A stretch of DNA of 64,000 nt. Source: Saprospira grandis DSM 2844. Its GTDB lineage: Bacteria; Bacteroidota; Bacteroidia; Chitinophagales; Saprospiraceae. Positions 36,911 to 45,627 of this stretch are shown here, piece after piece. Below the pieces are notes generated by a model. The model was not told where the DNA came from. It did no database searches and saw nothing but the letters and a program-made list of their open reading frames with translations. The stretch covers positions 3,078,070 to 3,142,069 of the forward strand of contig NZ_JH719942.1 of assembly GCF_000275825.1 (NCBI RefSeq), in the 5' to 3' direction. Position 1 is the first letter of the stretch; every line of letters starts with the position of its first letter. Made by a program: the position numbers and the translations under genes.

Positions 36911-38422
36911 TTAGGGTTCAAATTGAGCGAGGGACTCAATATATTCTCGGCTATTGGATAGGCGAGGGACCTTATTTTGGCCCCCATATTTTCCTCTAGA
37001 TTTTAGCCAGGCATGAAAACTCCCTTTGGCCAAAGTATGCAATTTTAGCGGCTGCAGGGCCAGGTTGCGGTATCTTTTGGCCTCATAATCAGAGTTGAGG
37101 CTTTGTAGTGTTTGGTCCAGATCTTGGGCAAAGGTGGTTAAGTCTTTGGGGGGCTGTTCAAACTCTATCCACCACTCATGTCCGCCCTTGCCTTCTTCTA
37201 AAAAGATGGGGCCAACGGTATATTCACTAATTCGGGCGCTCCATTTTTCGCAGCAAATGGCCAGGGCTTTATCGGTATTTTGGACCATGACCTCCTCGCC
37301 AAAAACATTGATAAAATGCTTGGTTCGCCCACTAACTTGAATGCGATAAGGGGCCAGACTCGTAAAGCGGATCGTATCGCCAATTTGGTAGCGCCAGAGG
37401 CCGGCATTACTGCTAATGAGCAAGGCATAATCTTGGTCCAGTTCCACCTCGGCCAAACTCAAAACAATTGGTTGAGCCGAGCCCAATTCATTTAGAGGCA
37501 TAAATTCATAATAGACCCCATTGTCCAATAAGAGCAACATATCCTTATTTTGGCCATTGTATTGGCTGGCAAAATAGCCTTCAGAGGCATTATAGCTCTC
37601 TCGATATTGGATTTTTTCTGAGGGCAAAAAGGCTTTAAATTGTTGGCGATAAGGCTCAAAACTAACGCCTCCATGCATATAGACCTCAAAGTTGGGGAAA
37701 ATCTCTAGGATATTGGATTTGCCGGTAACTTCTAGTAGTTTCCGAAAGAGCACAATGGTCCAAGTGGGCACTCCGCCAATGGTTGTCAGATTTTCTTGGC
37801 AGATTTCATGGGCCATCAATTCAATTTTTTGCTCCCAGTCTTTCATCAGGGCTATTTCCATAGAAGGCGTATAAAAGTACTTGCCATAAGAAGGCATATT
37901 GAGGAGCATAATGGCTGAGATATCGCCAATTTGGCTTTCTGGAAATTCGGCAAAGCGCTCTAGACTTCCGCCCATAATCAAACTTTTGGCATTGCTCATG
38001 ACTTGCGTTTGGGGTTGGCCATGATACCAAAGCGCTAGGGCGTCATGGCTACCTTGCAAATGGCATTTTTTGAGGTTTTCCATAGAAACCGGCAAATATT
38101 TGCTCTTATCGTTGGTGGTTCCTGAAGATTTTGAGAACCATTTGGTTTGCCCGGGCCAAAGTACATCTTTTTGGCCCAACATCATCTGTTGGATGTAGGG
38201 CTTTAGGGTCTCATAATCGCTTAGGGGTAGCTGTTTTTGAAAATCCTTATGTGTTTTAATATGTTGAAAACCAAACTCTTTTCCCCATTGGGTATGTTTT
38301 GCTCTGCTAATCAAATGCTGTAGCCATTGCTCTTGTACTTCATGTGGGTGTTGCATGAAATAATGAATTTTTTTGGCCCGAAATGAAAATGCAAAACGCA
38401 CAAGACTATTCAGTATCTTCAT
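36911..38422 (-). CDS. GH3-family acyl-adenylating protein
   Basis: This 503-aa protein belongs to the GH3 auxin-responsive family of the ANL adenylating superfamily. The phosphate-binding motif SSGTTNDKSKYL is at 99-110, and later family phrases are YNASEGYFASQY, LWRYQIGDTIRFTS and VSGRTKHFINVFGEEV. In plants such enzymes join amino acids to acyl acids; bacterial members have unproven substrates. It is probably cytoplasmic. Its start is 24 bp from a degenerate GC element. Confidence 0.87.
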   Translation of the reverse strand: MKILNSLVRFAFSFRAKKIHYFMQHPHEVQEQWLQHLISRAKHTQWGKEFGFQHIKTHKDFQKQLPLSDYETLKPYIQQMMLGQKDVLWPGQTKWFSKSSGTTNDKSKYLPVSMENLKKCHLQGSHDALALWYHGQPQTQVMSNAKSLIMGGSLERFAEFPESQIGDISAIMLLNMPSYGKYFYTPSMEIALMKDWEQKIELMAHEICQENLTTIGGVPTWTIVLFRKLLEVTGKSNILEIFPNFEVYMHGGVSFEPYRQQFKAFLPSEKIQYRESYNASEGYFASQYNGQNKDMLLLLDNGVYYEFMPLNELGSAQPIVLSLAEVELDQDYALLISSNAGLWRYQIGDTIRFTSLAPYRIQVSGRTKHFINVFGEEVMVQNTDKALAICCEKWSARISEYTVGPIFLEEGKGGHEWWIEFEQPPKDLTTFAQDLDQTLQSLNSDYEAKRYRNLALQPLKLHTLAKGSFHAWLKSRGKYGGQNKVPRLSNSREYIESLAQFEP

Positions 38423-38445
38423 AAATTTCTTTTTTAGTAGGCTTT

Positions 38446-38706
38446 TGGGGCGTTACTCCTTTCAGTCGTCGAACTGCGACTTTCAGCCTTGTTGTCGCTG
38501 CGGTTATTCCTTTTGGTCATCGAACTGCGGCCTAAAGGCCTTCTTATCGTTTCAGGGCTTGCAGGTCTGCTCGGCCCTTTATTTTTCGTTACGCTCAAAA
38601 ACTCGGTCTGGCCTTGGGTCCTCCTTTCAGATCGGTTACTCTCTTTGGTCGTCGAAGACGCCCTAAAGGGCTTGTTGTGGCTAGCTCGCTGCGCTCGCCT
38701 CTAGAC
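38446..38706 (+). repeat. GC-rich multi-hairpin element, copy 14 (degenerate, with three cassettes)
   Basis: The head is altered (GGGGCGT) and no matching tail is seen. Three TAAA-type cassettes are present at about 38451-38496, 38502-38550 and 38634-38678; the arms in the last two are GGCC/GGCC and GCCC/GGGC, while the first is imperfect. The core GCTTGCAGGTCTGCTCGGCC and the long A/T stem 2 are still recognisable. Confidence 0.75.
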
Positions 38707-38767
38707 GCAAAAAAGAGATGGATAGATGAAGCGGCTAAAATAGTGAAGTTTTGGCTTTTTAGTCTTT

Positions 38768-39487
38768 TTATTTAGAGAATAAAAAGTCTTTAAGAAAAGC
38801 CAGATACTCTCTGGGGAGTTGGTTGAGTAGCCAGAGAAAGGGCGTGGGGGCGGCTTGTGCTTTAATATTTTGGAAGCCTTTTTTTTGGGCCAAAAAGTGG
38901 GCACGTTTTAGGTGGTAGTCGCTACTGACAATAATGCTTGGGGTTATTTTTAGTTGGGGATACTTTTGGGCGGAGAAGTCTAGATTTTCTTGGGTGGAGG
39001 TAGATTGATTTTCTTGAAGAATGCGTCTTTTGTCTATGCCTTTTTGGACCAAATAGTTTTGCATAGCTTGGGCTTCGCTTAGGGGTTCATCGGGGCCTTG
39101 GCCGCCGGATAAAATGAGTTTGGCTTGTGGGTAGATTTGGGCTAGTTCATAGGTTTTATCTAGGCGGTAGCGCAATTGATTTTTGGGTTGGCCATTTTCT
39201 CGAACGCCAGCGCCAAGGACCAGAATATACTGGGGAGAAAAATCTTGATCTAAGGGTTGATAAACACCATGGACTAGCCAAAAGCTAAAGCCTATCCAAG
39301 AAGCAAAGCCCAAAGCAAAGAGGAGAAAGTAGAGTTTGCCCCAATTGGGCCAAGCCTTATATAAGCGTTTTCCCCAGCGGAGGGCCAAGAGCAAGAAGAC
39401 TAAAAAAGCCAGGCCAAAGCTTTGGCCCAAAACAATAAAAAGGGGAATAGCCAGAAGGCCAAGAATATCCCAGCGGTCAATAGGCAT
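38768..39487 (-). CDS. YdcF/SanA-type membrane protein (DUF218)
   Basis: This 239-aa protein has three hydrophobic helices in the first 80 residues and then a DUF218 domain (about 82-235): ILVLGAGVRENGQPKNQL, AKLILSGGQGPDEPLSEAQ, LQENQSTSTQENL and SSDYHLKRA. Family members (YdcF, SanA, ElyC) act at the cell envelope; ElyC and SanA affect peptidoglycan and permeability, but the reaction is not established. A GC element separates it from the TlpA-type gene. Confidence 0.85.
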   Translation of the reverse strand: MPIDRWDILGLLAIPLFIVLGQSFGLAFLVFLLLALRWGKRLYKAWPNWGKLYFLLFALGFASWIGFSFWLVHGVYQPLDQDFSPQYILVLGAGVRENGQPKNQLRYRLDKTYELAQIYPQAKLILSGGQGPDEPLSEAQAMQNYLVQKGIDKRRILQENQSTSTQENLDFSAQKYPQLKITPSIIVSSDYHLKRAHFLAQKKGFQNIKAQAAPTPFLWLLNQLPREYLAFLKDFLFSK

Positions 39488-39518
39488 AAGGAAATGGATT
39501 TAGGAGGTGAGTCTAGTT

Positions 39519-39649
39519 GGCCCAGCGCTGCGCAGCCGTGGCGCGCAGCGCCAGACCCAGGAGCGAAGCGACGCAGGGCCGAGCAGACCTGCGAGCGGCG
39601 CAGCATAGCGGCGGCCGACCTAGGCGTAGCCTAGCTGGCCGCGGGCCCC
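39519..39649 (-). repeat. GC-rich multi-hairpin element, copy 15
   Basis: Head GGGGCCC (39649) directly follows the terminator T-run of the next gene; tail GGGCC is at 39523-39519. Stem 1 is the nested form with GGCTA-GGC-TAC, stem 2 an imperfect GTCGC-TTC-GCTCC and stem 3 GGCGC-TGC-GCGCC. Confidence 0.87.
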
Positions 39650-39654
39650 AAAAA

Positions 39655-39693
39655 AAAGAAAAAGCTAGCACTAAAAATAGCACTAGCTTTTGA
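39655..39693 (-). terminator. Rho-independent terminator
   Basis: Minus-strand stem AAAGCTAG / CTAGCTTT with a 12-nt loop and T-rich tail. Confidence 0.75.
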
Positions 39694-39715
39694 GAAAGGG
39701 AGTAAAGAACAAAAA

Positions 39716-40885
39716 TTAAAGTAACTCTTTGACCTTAGCTTCTAGGGCGGGTCCACGGAGGCCATCGGCATATCGGAGCACGCCATTTCTATCGAGTAAA
39801 AAGGCTCTGGGGATAGAATTGATCCCAAACTGGCGGGCGACGAGGCTGCTCCAGCCGCGCAATTCGCTAACATGATAGGGCCAAGCGAGTTGATCTTGTT
39901 CGATGGCTTGTTTCCAGCGTTGGGTCTGTTGTTCCATTTGCATTTTGAGCATATCGCCTTTGCCTTTGAAGAAAGCCATTTTGCGGTCATCGAGACCATC
40001 TAGAGAGACGCTATAGACGGTAAAACCTTGCTCTTTATATTTATTATAGATGTTGACTAAATTGGGGTTTTCGCGGCGGCAGGGGCCACACCAGCTAGCC
40101 CAGAAATCGACCAAAACGACTTTTCCTTTGAGGGAAGAGAGGGCAATTTGTTCGCCAGAGGGGCTAGGCAGTTTAATGTCGGGCATGGGGTTACCGATAC
40201 CAAAGGGTTGTTGTTGTTTCTTTTGGGCGGTAAGCATAATGCGGTTATTAAACTCGCGGGTATAGTTCCAGTTGGGGTAGGTTTTAGTAAGTTGGTCACG
40301 GACCTTTTGGTAGAGGGGCAAATAATTGTTAATATCGAGGCTTTCGACGATAAAAAGGTTGACTAAGACTTGTTCTTCGGTTTTATCTTCTAGGTATTTT
40401 GCTCGATCTTCTTGTTTGGCTTTGGCCAGGACGAGTTTATTGAGTTCGCTAGAGAAGGGGGATCCTTGGATATTGACTTGGCTGAGGGCTTTTTCATTGA
40501 GAGTAGCTTCAATTTGGAGGGTTTCATTACCTTCTAGGGCCAGCCAGATATACTGGGCATTAAATCGTAGGCGGAGGATATTGGGGTGGGCAAGTTCTGC
40601 ATGGAGTTGGAACTGTCCATTTTCGTCAATTTCTACAGAGGAGAGGGATTCGACGCTATTGGTACCTCTTTGGTCGAGAAAAATTTTGGTTTTTGGGGCG
40701 AGACCGTTGATACGTCCAGAGATTTGGAGGGGCAGGCCTTTTTTTTCTTCCTTAGGGGTTTGGGCTATTTCTTTTTCTGTCTTTTGGGGGGTATTGGATT
40801 CTAGGGCGGGGTTATTTTCGTTGCTACAGCTGGCCATAAAGAGGAAGATAGTGAGCAGGCTGCTATGTAAGAAGAGTTTGTACAT
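39716..40885 (-). CDS. TlpA-like thiol-disulfide oxidoreductase lipoprotein
   Basis: This 389-aa lipoprotein starts with a type II signal peptide (lipobox FMASC; Cys20). A Bacteroidota DUF4369-type region (about 55-230) precedes an AhpC/TSA-thioredoxin domain with the redox motif FWASWCGPCRREN (about 258-270). A cis-proline-type NSIPRAFLLDRNG is present near 360. It probably reduces or resolves disulfides in the periplasm. The ATG at 40885 is preferred to a TTG 9 bp upstream. Confidence 0.88.
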   Translation of the reverse strand: MYKLFLHSSLLTIFLFMASCSNENNPALESNTPQKTEKEIAQTPKEEKKGLPLQISGRINGLAPKTKIFLDQRGTNSVESLSSVEIDENGQFQLHAELAHPNILRLRFNAQYIWLALEGNETLQIEATLNEKALSQVNIQGSPFSSELNKLVLAKAKQEDRAKYLEDKTEEQVLVNLFIVESLDINNYLPLYQKVRDQLTKTYPNWNYTREFNNRIMLTAQKKQQQPFGIGNPMPDIKLPSPSGEQIALSSLKGKVVLVDFWASWCGPCRRENPNLVNIYNKYKEQGFTVYSVSLDGLDDRKMAFFKGKGDMLKMQMEQQTQRWKQAIEQDQLAWPYHVSELRGWSSLVARQFGINSIPRAFLLDRNGVLRYADGLRGPALEAKVKELL

Positions 40886-40926
40886 AATTGACAAAATATT
40901 TAGTAGAGGCTAAAAATAAGGCTAAT

Positions 40927-42180
40927 TTATTTGGGTGAGTAGAGGTCTAGGGCTTCCTCCCAGAGATCTAGGGGGAGGGCGGCAAATTGTATTAGAAATT
41001 GTTTTTTATTGAGGGGTTGATTATTTTTGGTCATTTTATAGTTTAGTTCTCTGAGGACTTCATTTTGGAGTTTTGGTCGGACTAATTGGCCGGGTTGAGA
41101 GCGAAGATAGAGAATTAGTTGTTCTTGGAAGTAGTTTGGGAGGGGGCTATTTTTTTGGAGAAAAGCTTTTAATTCTTGGATTGTCCAATTTTGGTTATAC
41201 CAGCCTAATTCGGCGAGGAGTAGTTTAGTTTGCCAAATTTGAGCGAGGAGGATTGTTTTTTCTTCTGTTTTATTTTGGGGGTTAAGTTCGATTAGGTTGG
41301 GGAAGGGCAGGGGAAGGAAGGGGGAGAGTAGGAGGCTATCGATTTGGGAGAGTTCTTTTTCTAGTAGGGGGGCTAGGGGGAGCAGGCTTTGGGGCCAGCT
41401 ATTTTTTGCGGATAATTTTTGGAGGCCAAGAATTTGGTCTTGGCGGACGAATGGGGGCAGAAAGAGGGTGCTAATATCTTCTATGGGGAGTTTGGGCAGG
41501 CTATCGATTTGGCCTTTTTGTTTTTGGAGTTTTTTCCAGTAGTTGGGCAATTGGCTGAGGCTATCGATTTTGGCCAATTGGGTATAGAGGCTATCTAGTT
41601 CTTCTTGAAAGACGCCAAAGAGGAGTTCGGTTTGGACCTCTTTTCCCATGAGGAGTGCGAGGCGGTTTTGGAAGTATTGTTTTTCTGTTTGGCTGGCTTG
41701 TTGGCAGTTGGGTAATTTTTTGAGGCAAGTTTGCAGGCTATCGGGGGCAGTTTGGCGCAGCCATTTTTTTTCTAGGGTTAAAAGGGCGATAGAATCTGGG
41801 GGGCAGTATTGGGGGTTTTGCAAAAACTGGATGAGGGGTGGGCGTTGGCTTCTTTGGTCTTGGATATGTCGTTGGAGCAGTTGTATGCTCAATTTTTCTT
41901 TGGCTTCTAGGGCTGAAATTTGGAGGCTATCTTGGCTATAATTGCTAGCCCAGCGGAGGAATTGGGGGCTGAGTGTATTATTTTGCAGACTATCTTTATA
42001 GTGCTGTATAAAAGTTTGGGCGGCGGCTCTTTGGGCTTTATTTTCTTGTCCCCAATATTGAGAGGAGAACCAGTTTTCTTGTTCTCTAGAGCCATAGAAT
42101 TGTAAAAAAATCCAAAAGCCGAGGCCAAGCAGGGCCAAAATAGGCAGTATGCGAAGCAGTATTTTGAGAAAGTTGCGCAT
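40927..42180 (-). CDS. Membrane-anchored protein, possibly a degenerate DUF885 relative
   Basis: This 417-aa protein has one N-terminal helix (about 5-28) and a helical body rich in Gln, Leu and Ser with repeated DSLxxL phrases. The C terminus (SQPGQLVRPKLQNEVLREL, then ALPLDLWEEALDLY) is laid out like the tail of DUF885 proteins (PGQALSYKIG, then LPLDVLEELV), but I see no HExxH or other catalytic residues. That relation is weak and other explanations are possible. It lies 41 bp upstream of the TlpA-type gene and may share its transcript. Confidence 0.6.
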   Translation of the reverse strand: MRNFLKILLRILPILALLGLGFWIFLQFYGSREQENWFSSQYWGQENKAQRAAAQTFIQHYKDSLQNNTLSPQFLRWASNYSQDSLQISALEAKEKLSIQLLQRHIQDQRSQRPPLIQFLQNPQYCPPDSIALLTLEKKWLRQTAPDSLQTCLKKLPNCQQASQTEKQYFQNRLALLMGKEVQTELLFGVFQEELDSLYTQLAKIDSLSQLPNYWKKLQKQKGQIDSLPKLPIEDISTLFLPPFVRQDQILGLQKLSAKNSWPQSLLPLAPLLEKELSQIDSLLLSPFLPLPFPNLIELNPQNKTEEKTILLAQIWQTKLLLAELGWYNQNWTIQELKAFLQKNSPLPNYFQEQLILYLRSQPGQLVRPKLQNEVLRELNYKMTKNNQPLNKKQFLIQFAALPLDLWEEALDLYSPK

Positions 42181-42278
42181 GCTAAAAGCGTTTTGATGGG
42201 CAAGGGATATACATCAGCTAGACAAAAAAGGGGGGGCTCTTGTTTGGGGTGTTTTGGGCGAAATTCGGGCTTAGGGAC

Positions 42279-42303
42279 AAAAAAAGCCCCGAGAACGGGG
42301 CTT
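42279..42303 (-). terminator. Rho-independent terminator of secG
   Basis: Minus-strand stem AAGCCCC / GGGGCTT with seven T. Confidence 0.88.
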
Positions 42304-42336
42304 AGCGCTTATTATGAATACAATCAATCTTAAAAC

Positions 42337-42561
42337 CTAGACAATGAGGCCAGCAAGAAGGGTAAGCAGCATGAGCAGGCCGCCTAGCGTCCAAGTTACC
42401 TTTACTAGGATGTCGCCTGATCTAGAGGCGCCCATAATTTTTTGGGCTTCTTGAGTACCTCCAAACGCCGAGTTAAGTCCTCCTCCTTTAGGGTTTTGGA
42501 CCATAACAACGAGGATGAGTAGCAGGGCGATCAGGGCGATGAGGGTTGTGAGCAGTGTCAT
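42337..42561 (-). CDS. secG: Preprotein translocase subunit SecG
   Basis: This 74-aa protein is SecG, the small SecYEG subunit that assists export. It has two transmembrane helices (about 3-20 and 50-72) joined by the signature loop VQNPKGGGLNSAFGG. The length is typical of Bacteroidota. It follows the split TPR genes on the same strand after 49 bp. Confidence 0.93.
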   Translation of the reverse strand: MTLLTTLIALIALLLILVVMVQNPKGGGLNSAFGGTQEAQKIMGASRSGDILVKVTWTLGGLLMLLTLLAGLIV

Positions 42562-42610
42562 AATTTATATCTTACTATTAGTAGGCTTCTAATGGAGAGA
42601 CTCGCTAGAT

Positions 42611-43204
42611 TTAGATAGAGAGTTCTTTAATCTTATTGGCAAAGAAAAGACTTTTTTTAGGAAATTTCAAACTTAGGCGCTGGTACATTGCAATTGCCGC
42701 GGCTTTTTTTCCTTGCTGGGCCAAAATTTCGGCTAAGCGTTCAGAGGCCAATTGATTATCGGCTAAGATACTTTGTTGTATATCTTCTTCGAGTTGTTGG
42801 GAAGCGTTCTTTTTTTTCTGTTTGCGGTTGGCTCTGAGGTCTACTAGTTTTTGGTCAATTTTATCCAAAAACTCTTGGGTATCGTCTTGCTCTTGGGCGG
42901 CTTGTTCTAGGCCTTTGGGCGGGCTGCTTTGCTCATCGCCAGTAATAATATAGCCATCTGCGGGTTGTTGGTCCTCCTCTTGGAGTTGGTCGAGCAGGGC
43001 TTTTAATTTTGGAAATCTCAAGAACTTAAAACGTTTTTTGCGGTCTGGAATTGGAATTTCGCCTATGGGTTCATCTTGGGGCAGGGGCTCGCCTTGGGCT
43101 GCTGCATTTTCTTGCAAAAACCGCTCTAGCAGGGATTGCCCTTGCCTTGGATGGATATTGTTTTGGGGTTCCTTTTTGGAGGGACCTTCTACATACTCTC
43201 TCAT
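42611..43204 (-). CDS. C-terminal part of a split TPR-type protein
   Basis: This 197-aa protein has a charged, probably disordered N-terminal region and a C-terminal motif (SERLAEILAQQGKKAAAIAMYQRLSLKFPKK) typical of the end of a Bacteroidota TPR protein usually encoded next to secG. In relatives the N-terminal part (a tyrosine-rich, LxQxYPxxxxxxxL region) is on the same chain; here that part is the separate gene just upstream, with an ATGA overlap. The function of the family is unknown. Confidence 0.7.
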   Translation of the reverse strand: MREYVEGPSKKEPQNNIHPRQGQSLLERFLQENAAAQGEPLPQDEPIGEIPIPDRKKRFKFLRFPKLKALLDQLQEEDQQPADGYIITGDEQSSPPKGLEQAAQEQDDTQEFLDKIDQKLVDLRANRKQKKKNASQQLEEDIQQSILADNQLASERLAEILAQQGKKAAAIAMYQRLSLKFPKKSLFFANKIKELSI

Positions 43205-43464
43205 AGGCTGTGCTTGCTCTGCAATTTTAGGCCTTTTGTTAAAAGTTTGCTGCGCAATCCTTTAACTTTTGGATCATAAAAGGCAAAAATTTGCTGTTGT
43301 CTGTAATAATTTCGGCCTTGGTTTTGGCCCAACTTAATGAGAAAAAGGGCACGAATGAGGCTAGAGCTAGGGTAGTGGAGCAGGAGTTGCTCTAGTTGTT
43401 CGTAGCTACAGCTTCTTAGGGCCTCTGGTTCTTCTATTAGTTGTTGGAGCTGTTGGGCAGTCAT
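43201..43464 (-). CDS. N-terminal part of a split TPR-type protein
   Basis: This 87-aa protein (YEQLEQLLLHYPSSSLIRALFLIKLGQ) resembles the first 80 residues of the family represented by the next gene. Its TGA stop overlaps the next ATG in an ATGA tetranucleotide, so the two are translationally coupled. Whether the split is natural or a sequencing frameshift cannot be decided here; the clean overlap favours a natural split. Confidence 0.7.
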   Translation of the reverse strand: MTAQQLQQLIEEPEALRSCSYEQLEQLLLHYPSSSLIRALFLIKLGQNQGRNYYRQQQIFAFYDPKVKGLRSKLLTKGLKLQSKHSL

Positions 43465-43610
43465 GTTTTTAGTATTTTGGGAAGTAAATAGTAGGTAAAA
43501 ACAAATCTGTTGGCAACTCTAAGATGGTAAATTTACAAAATAAACTTTTTGTGGACAAATTCCATTTTCCCCATTTCTTATTTGTAGGTAATTTACCTAA
43601 GCCCAGCTAA

Positions 43611-43648
43611 AGCAAAAAAAAAGCAACTCCTAAAAAAGGAGTTGCTTA
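43611..43648 (-). terminator. Rho-independent terminator of the RRM gene
   Basis: Minus-strand stem AAGCAACTCC / GGAGTTGCTT with nine T. Confidence 0.88.
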
Positions 43649-43702
43649 GTTGTTTCTATCAGTTGGACCAGCCAACTATATTAGAAGGTAAGGTGTTGTC
43701 GT

Positions 43703-44083
43703 CTAGTAGTCATAACCACCACGGCCACCACGATCGTAACCACCGCCACTACGGCCGCCACGGTCATAACCACCACCGCTACGTCCGCCACGGTCGTAAC
43801 CGCCACGTCCGCCACTGCGGTTGTTGTTACGAGGACGCTCCTCACGGGGACGAGCTTTCTTAACAACGATAGTGCGCTCATGGAATTCGGTTTCGTTCAA
43901 AGCGTCGATAGCTGCTTGGCCATCCTCTTCGTCGGGCATTTCAACAAAGCCAAACCCTTTTGAGCGGTCCGTTTCACGGTCCATAATGATTTTAGCAGAG
44001 TCCACAGTACCAAACTGAGCGAACAGCTCTTCTAGCTCTTCAGAAGTAGTTCTGAAGTTCAACTTCGCTACGAAAATGTTCAT
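43703..44083 (-). CDS. RRM RNA-binding protein with RGG tail
   Basis: This 126-aa protein has a single RNA-recognition motif: RNP2 IFVAKL (3-8) and RNP1 KGFGFVEM (42-49). From about residue 88 it has a Gly/Arg/Tyr tail with repeated GGYDRGGRSGG units, which binds RNA non-specifically. Such proteins in Bacteroidota and cyanobacteria are often cold-induced; the 5' leader of about 190 nt would allow such control, but this is inference. A possible variant -7 element (TATCTTG, minus strand) lies at 44280-44274. Confidence 0.92.
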   Translation of the reverse strand: MNIFVAKLNFRTTSEELEELFAQFGTVDSAKIIMDRETDRSKGFGFVEMPDEEDGQAAIDALNETEFHERTIVVKKARPREERPRNNNRSGGRGGYDRGGRSGGGYDRGGRSGGGYDRGGRGGYDY

Positions 44084-44309
44084 AGAAAAAATATTAAATA
44101 GAATGAATAAAATTTAATGTAAAAGCTTTGCGGCCTAAGGCCCAAGACCAAAACAGGGGAGATAACAACAAAAGAAAAAAGGCACACACAAAAGCTAATA
44201 CAACACTTATTACAACCTAATTTTTACCTTATCGTAGCTTACCAGTTTGCCGGTCAAAGCAAAAGCGTATGCACAAGATAGGCTTTTATTTTTGGTCTGT
44301 CTAACTTTT

Positions 44310-45071
44310 TTAGCTTTCTTTTTGTAAACAAACAAAGTAAGTCATACAATCAGCCCAATTAGCCTGCTCTTGCACTATGTTTTGTTCTTCGTCAAAAGTG
44401 GGCCCAGTTTGTAATTTGCTGATTTTGAGCGGGGTATTTTGTAGCAGCAGCTCAAAGTCGGCAGGAGTGTAACAGCGCAAAGATTGTTGATAAATTTCTT
44501 CCGGACAATTTTTTAGCCACCATTTATCAATCAAACGGCAATTGATGGGGTCAAATTCATGTCTTCGGATGCCCAGGTCAAAATCATACTCTTGCCCCCA
44601 GGCTTGGCCCGACCAGTACCAGCTGGCGCCTACTTCAATGATAATAAGGCCTTCTGGGGCCAGCCAATCATGCATTTTTTGCAAAAGTTCTTGTTGTTCA
44701 CTATCGCTGCCAATGCCAAAGCTATCAAAATAACAAATGAGGTCGTACTGCTTTTCTGGCCCCTCCCAATCATAAAAATCGGCCTGAATGATATTTAGGC
44801 GTGAAGCAGCATGTTGTTTAGCCAGTTTTTTGGCCCAATTGGCCGAGCTTTCTAAAAGCTCTACCATATCTACTTCATGCCCCAATTGGGCAATGGCCAA
44901 AGCAGTCTGCCCGCCACCACCACCCAATTCGAGCACCTTTTTTTTACCACTCAAGCCGGCCAAGTCTTGCAAACGTTGGGCCCTCCGATGGTCTTCTTCG
45001 CTAACTGGACCAAGGTAAACGCCCAGCCAATCATTTTGCTTTTTATAAAATTCAGCTACCCAATCTCGCAT
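44310..45071 (-). CDS. SAM-dependent methyltransferase
   Basis: This 253-aa class I methyltransferase has motif I VLELGGGGGQTALAIA (about 40-55), an acidic residue ending strand 2 (VDMVELLESS) and a motif IV-like YDLICYFDSFGIG. The substrate is unknown. It is the last of four closely packed genes (gaps of 7, 9 and 1 bp) that start with two related lipoproteins. Confidence 0.88.
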   Translation of the reverse strand: MRDWVAEFYKKQNDWLGVYLGPVSEEDHRRAQRLQDLAGLSGKKKVLELGGGGGQTALAIAQLGHEVDMVELLESSANWAKKLAKQHAASRLNIIQADFYDWEGPEKQYDLICYFDSFGIGSDSEQQELLQKMHDWLAPEGLIIIEVGASWYWSGQAWGQEYDFDLGIRRHEFDPINCRLIDKWWLKNCPEEIYQQSLRCYTPADFELLLQNTPLKISKLQTGPTFDEEQNIVQEQANWADCMTYFVCLQKES

Positions 45072-45072
45072 A

Positions 45073-45618
45073 TTATAATTTGACCGTTTTTATCACTAAT
45101 CCTTTGTCTATATCCAGCTGAAAGATCTGTAGCTCGCGGCTGCGTACATCAATTCGCCAATCTACTTTTGCCGCAGCAGCAAGCAACAACTGATGCTTTT
45201 GACCCAAACTGTCCAGCAACCAAAAACGTCTTTGCTCGCCCGCTCGACTCCAAACCAAAATTTGGCCCTCCAAAAAATCTTTGTGCATAAAATTGTAGTC
45301 ATTTAATATATGCTGCTGATAAGCATAACCATTAAATCGCCAAGAACGCTCATCAGAAAAATCTAAATGCTGAATCAAAAAGCCTTCGGCATATTCTCCC
45401 TCAGCCAAATCCAATTGGCCCAAAAGATCATATTGTTGCCCCTTCTCTTTATTATGTATCCAAAGCTGAGGCAAACTTTCCGAAACCGCCGCTTTTTTAG
45501 ACAAGATACTTTTGTTCTTGCCCAGGGCCTGCTCCTGCCAATAAATGTAGTTGATGAGCTCATAGCCCGTAAAGTAGTTGCAAATTTTATGTATACTCAG
45601 TTTTTTTGAGGGCTGCAT
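45073..45618 (-). CDS. Conserved-looking cytoplasmic protein, unknown
   Basis: This 181-aa protein has no signal peptide and no family I recognise. It is rich in aromatic residues, with a QHLDFSDERSWRFNGYAYQQHILNDY-like central segment (here about 90-115) and repeated short strands that suggest an all-beta fold. It is the third gene in a four-gene operon and ends 1 bp before the methyltransferase start, so expression is likely coupled. Confidence 0.65.
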   Translation of the reverse strand: MQPSKKLSIHKICNYFTGYELINYIYWQEQALGKNKSILSKKAAVSESLPQLWIHNKEKGQQYDLLGQLDLAEGEYAEGFLIQHLDFSDERSWRFNGYAYQQHILNDYNFMHKDFLEGQILVWSRAGEQRRFWLLDSLGQKHQLLLAAAAKVDWRIDVRSRELQIFQLDIDKGLVIKTVKL

Positions 45619-45627
45619 AGTTGTTTT

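Noticed and set aside
43642-43863. A histidine-rich open frame opposite the RRM gene.
   Set aside because: It is the complement of the GGYDRGGR repeat codons; the RRM protein on the other strand is clearly the real product.
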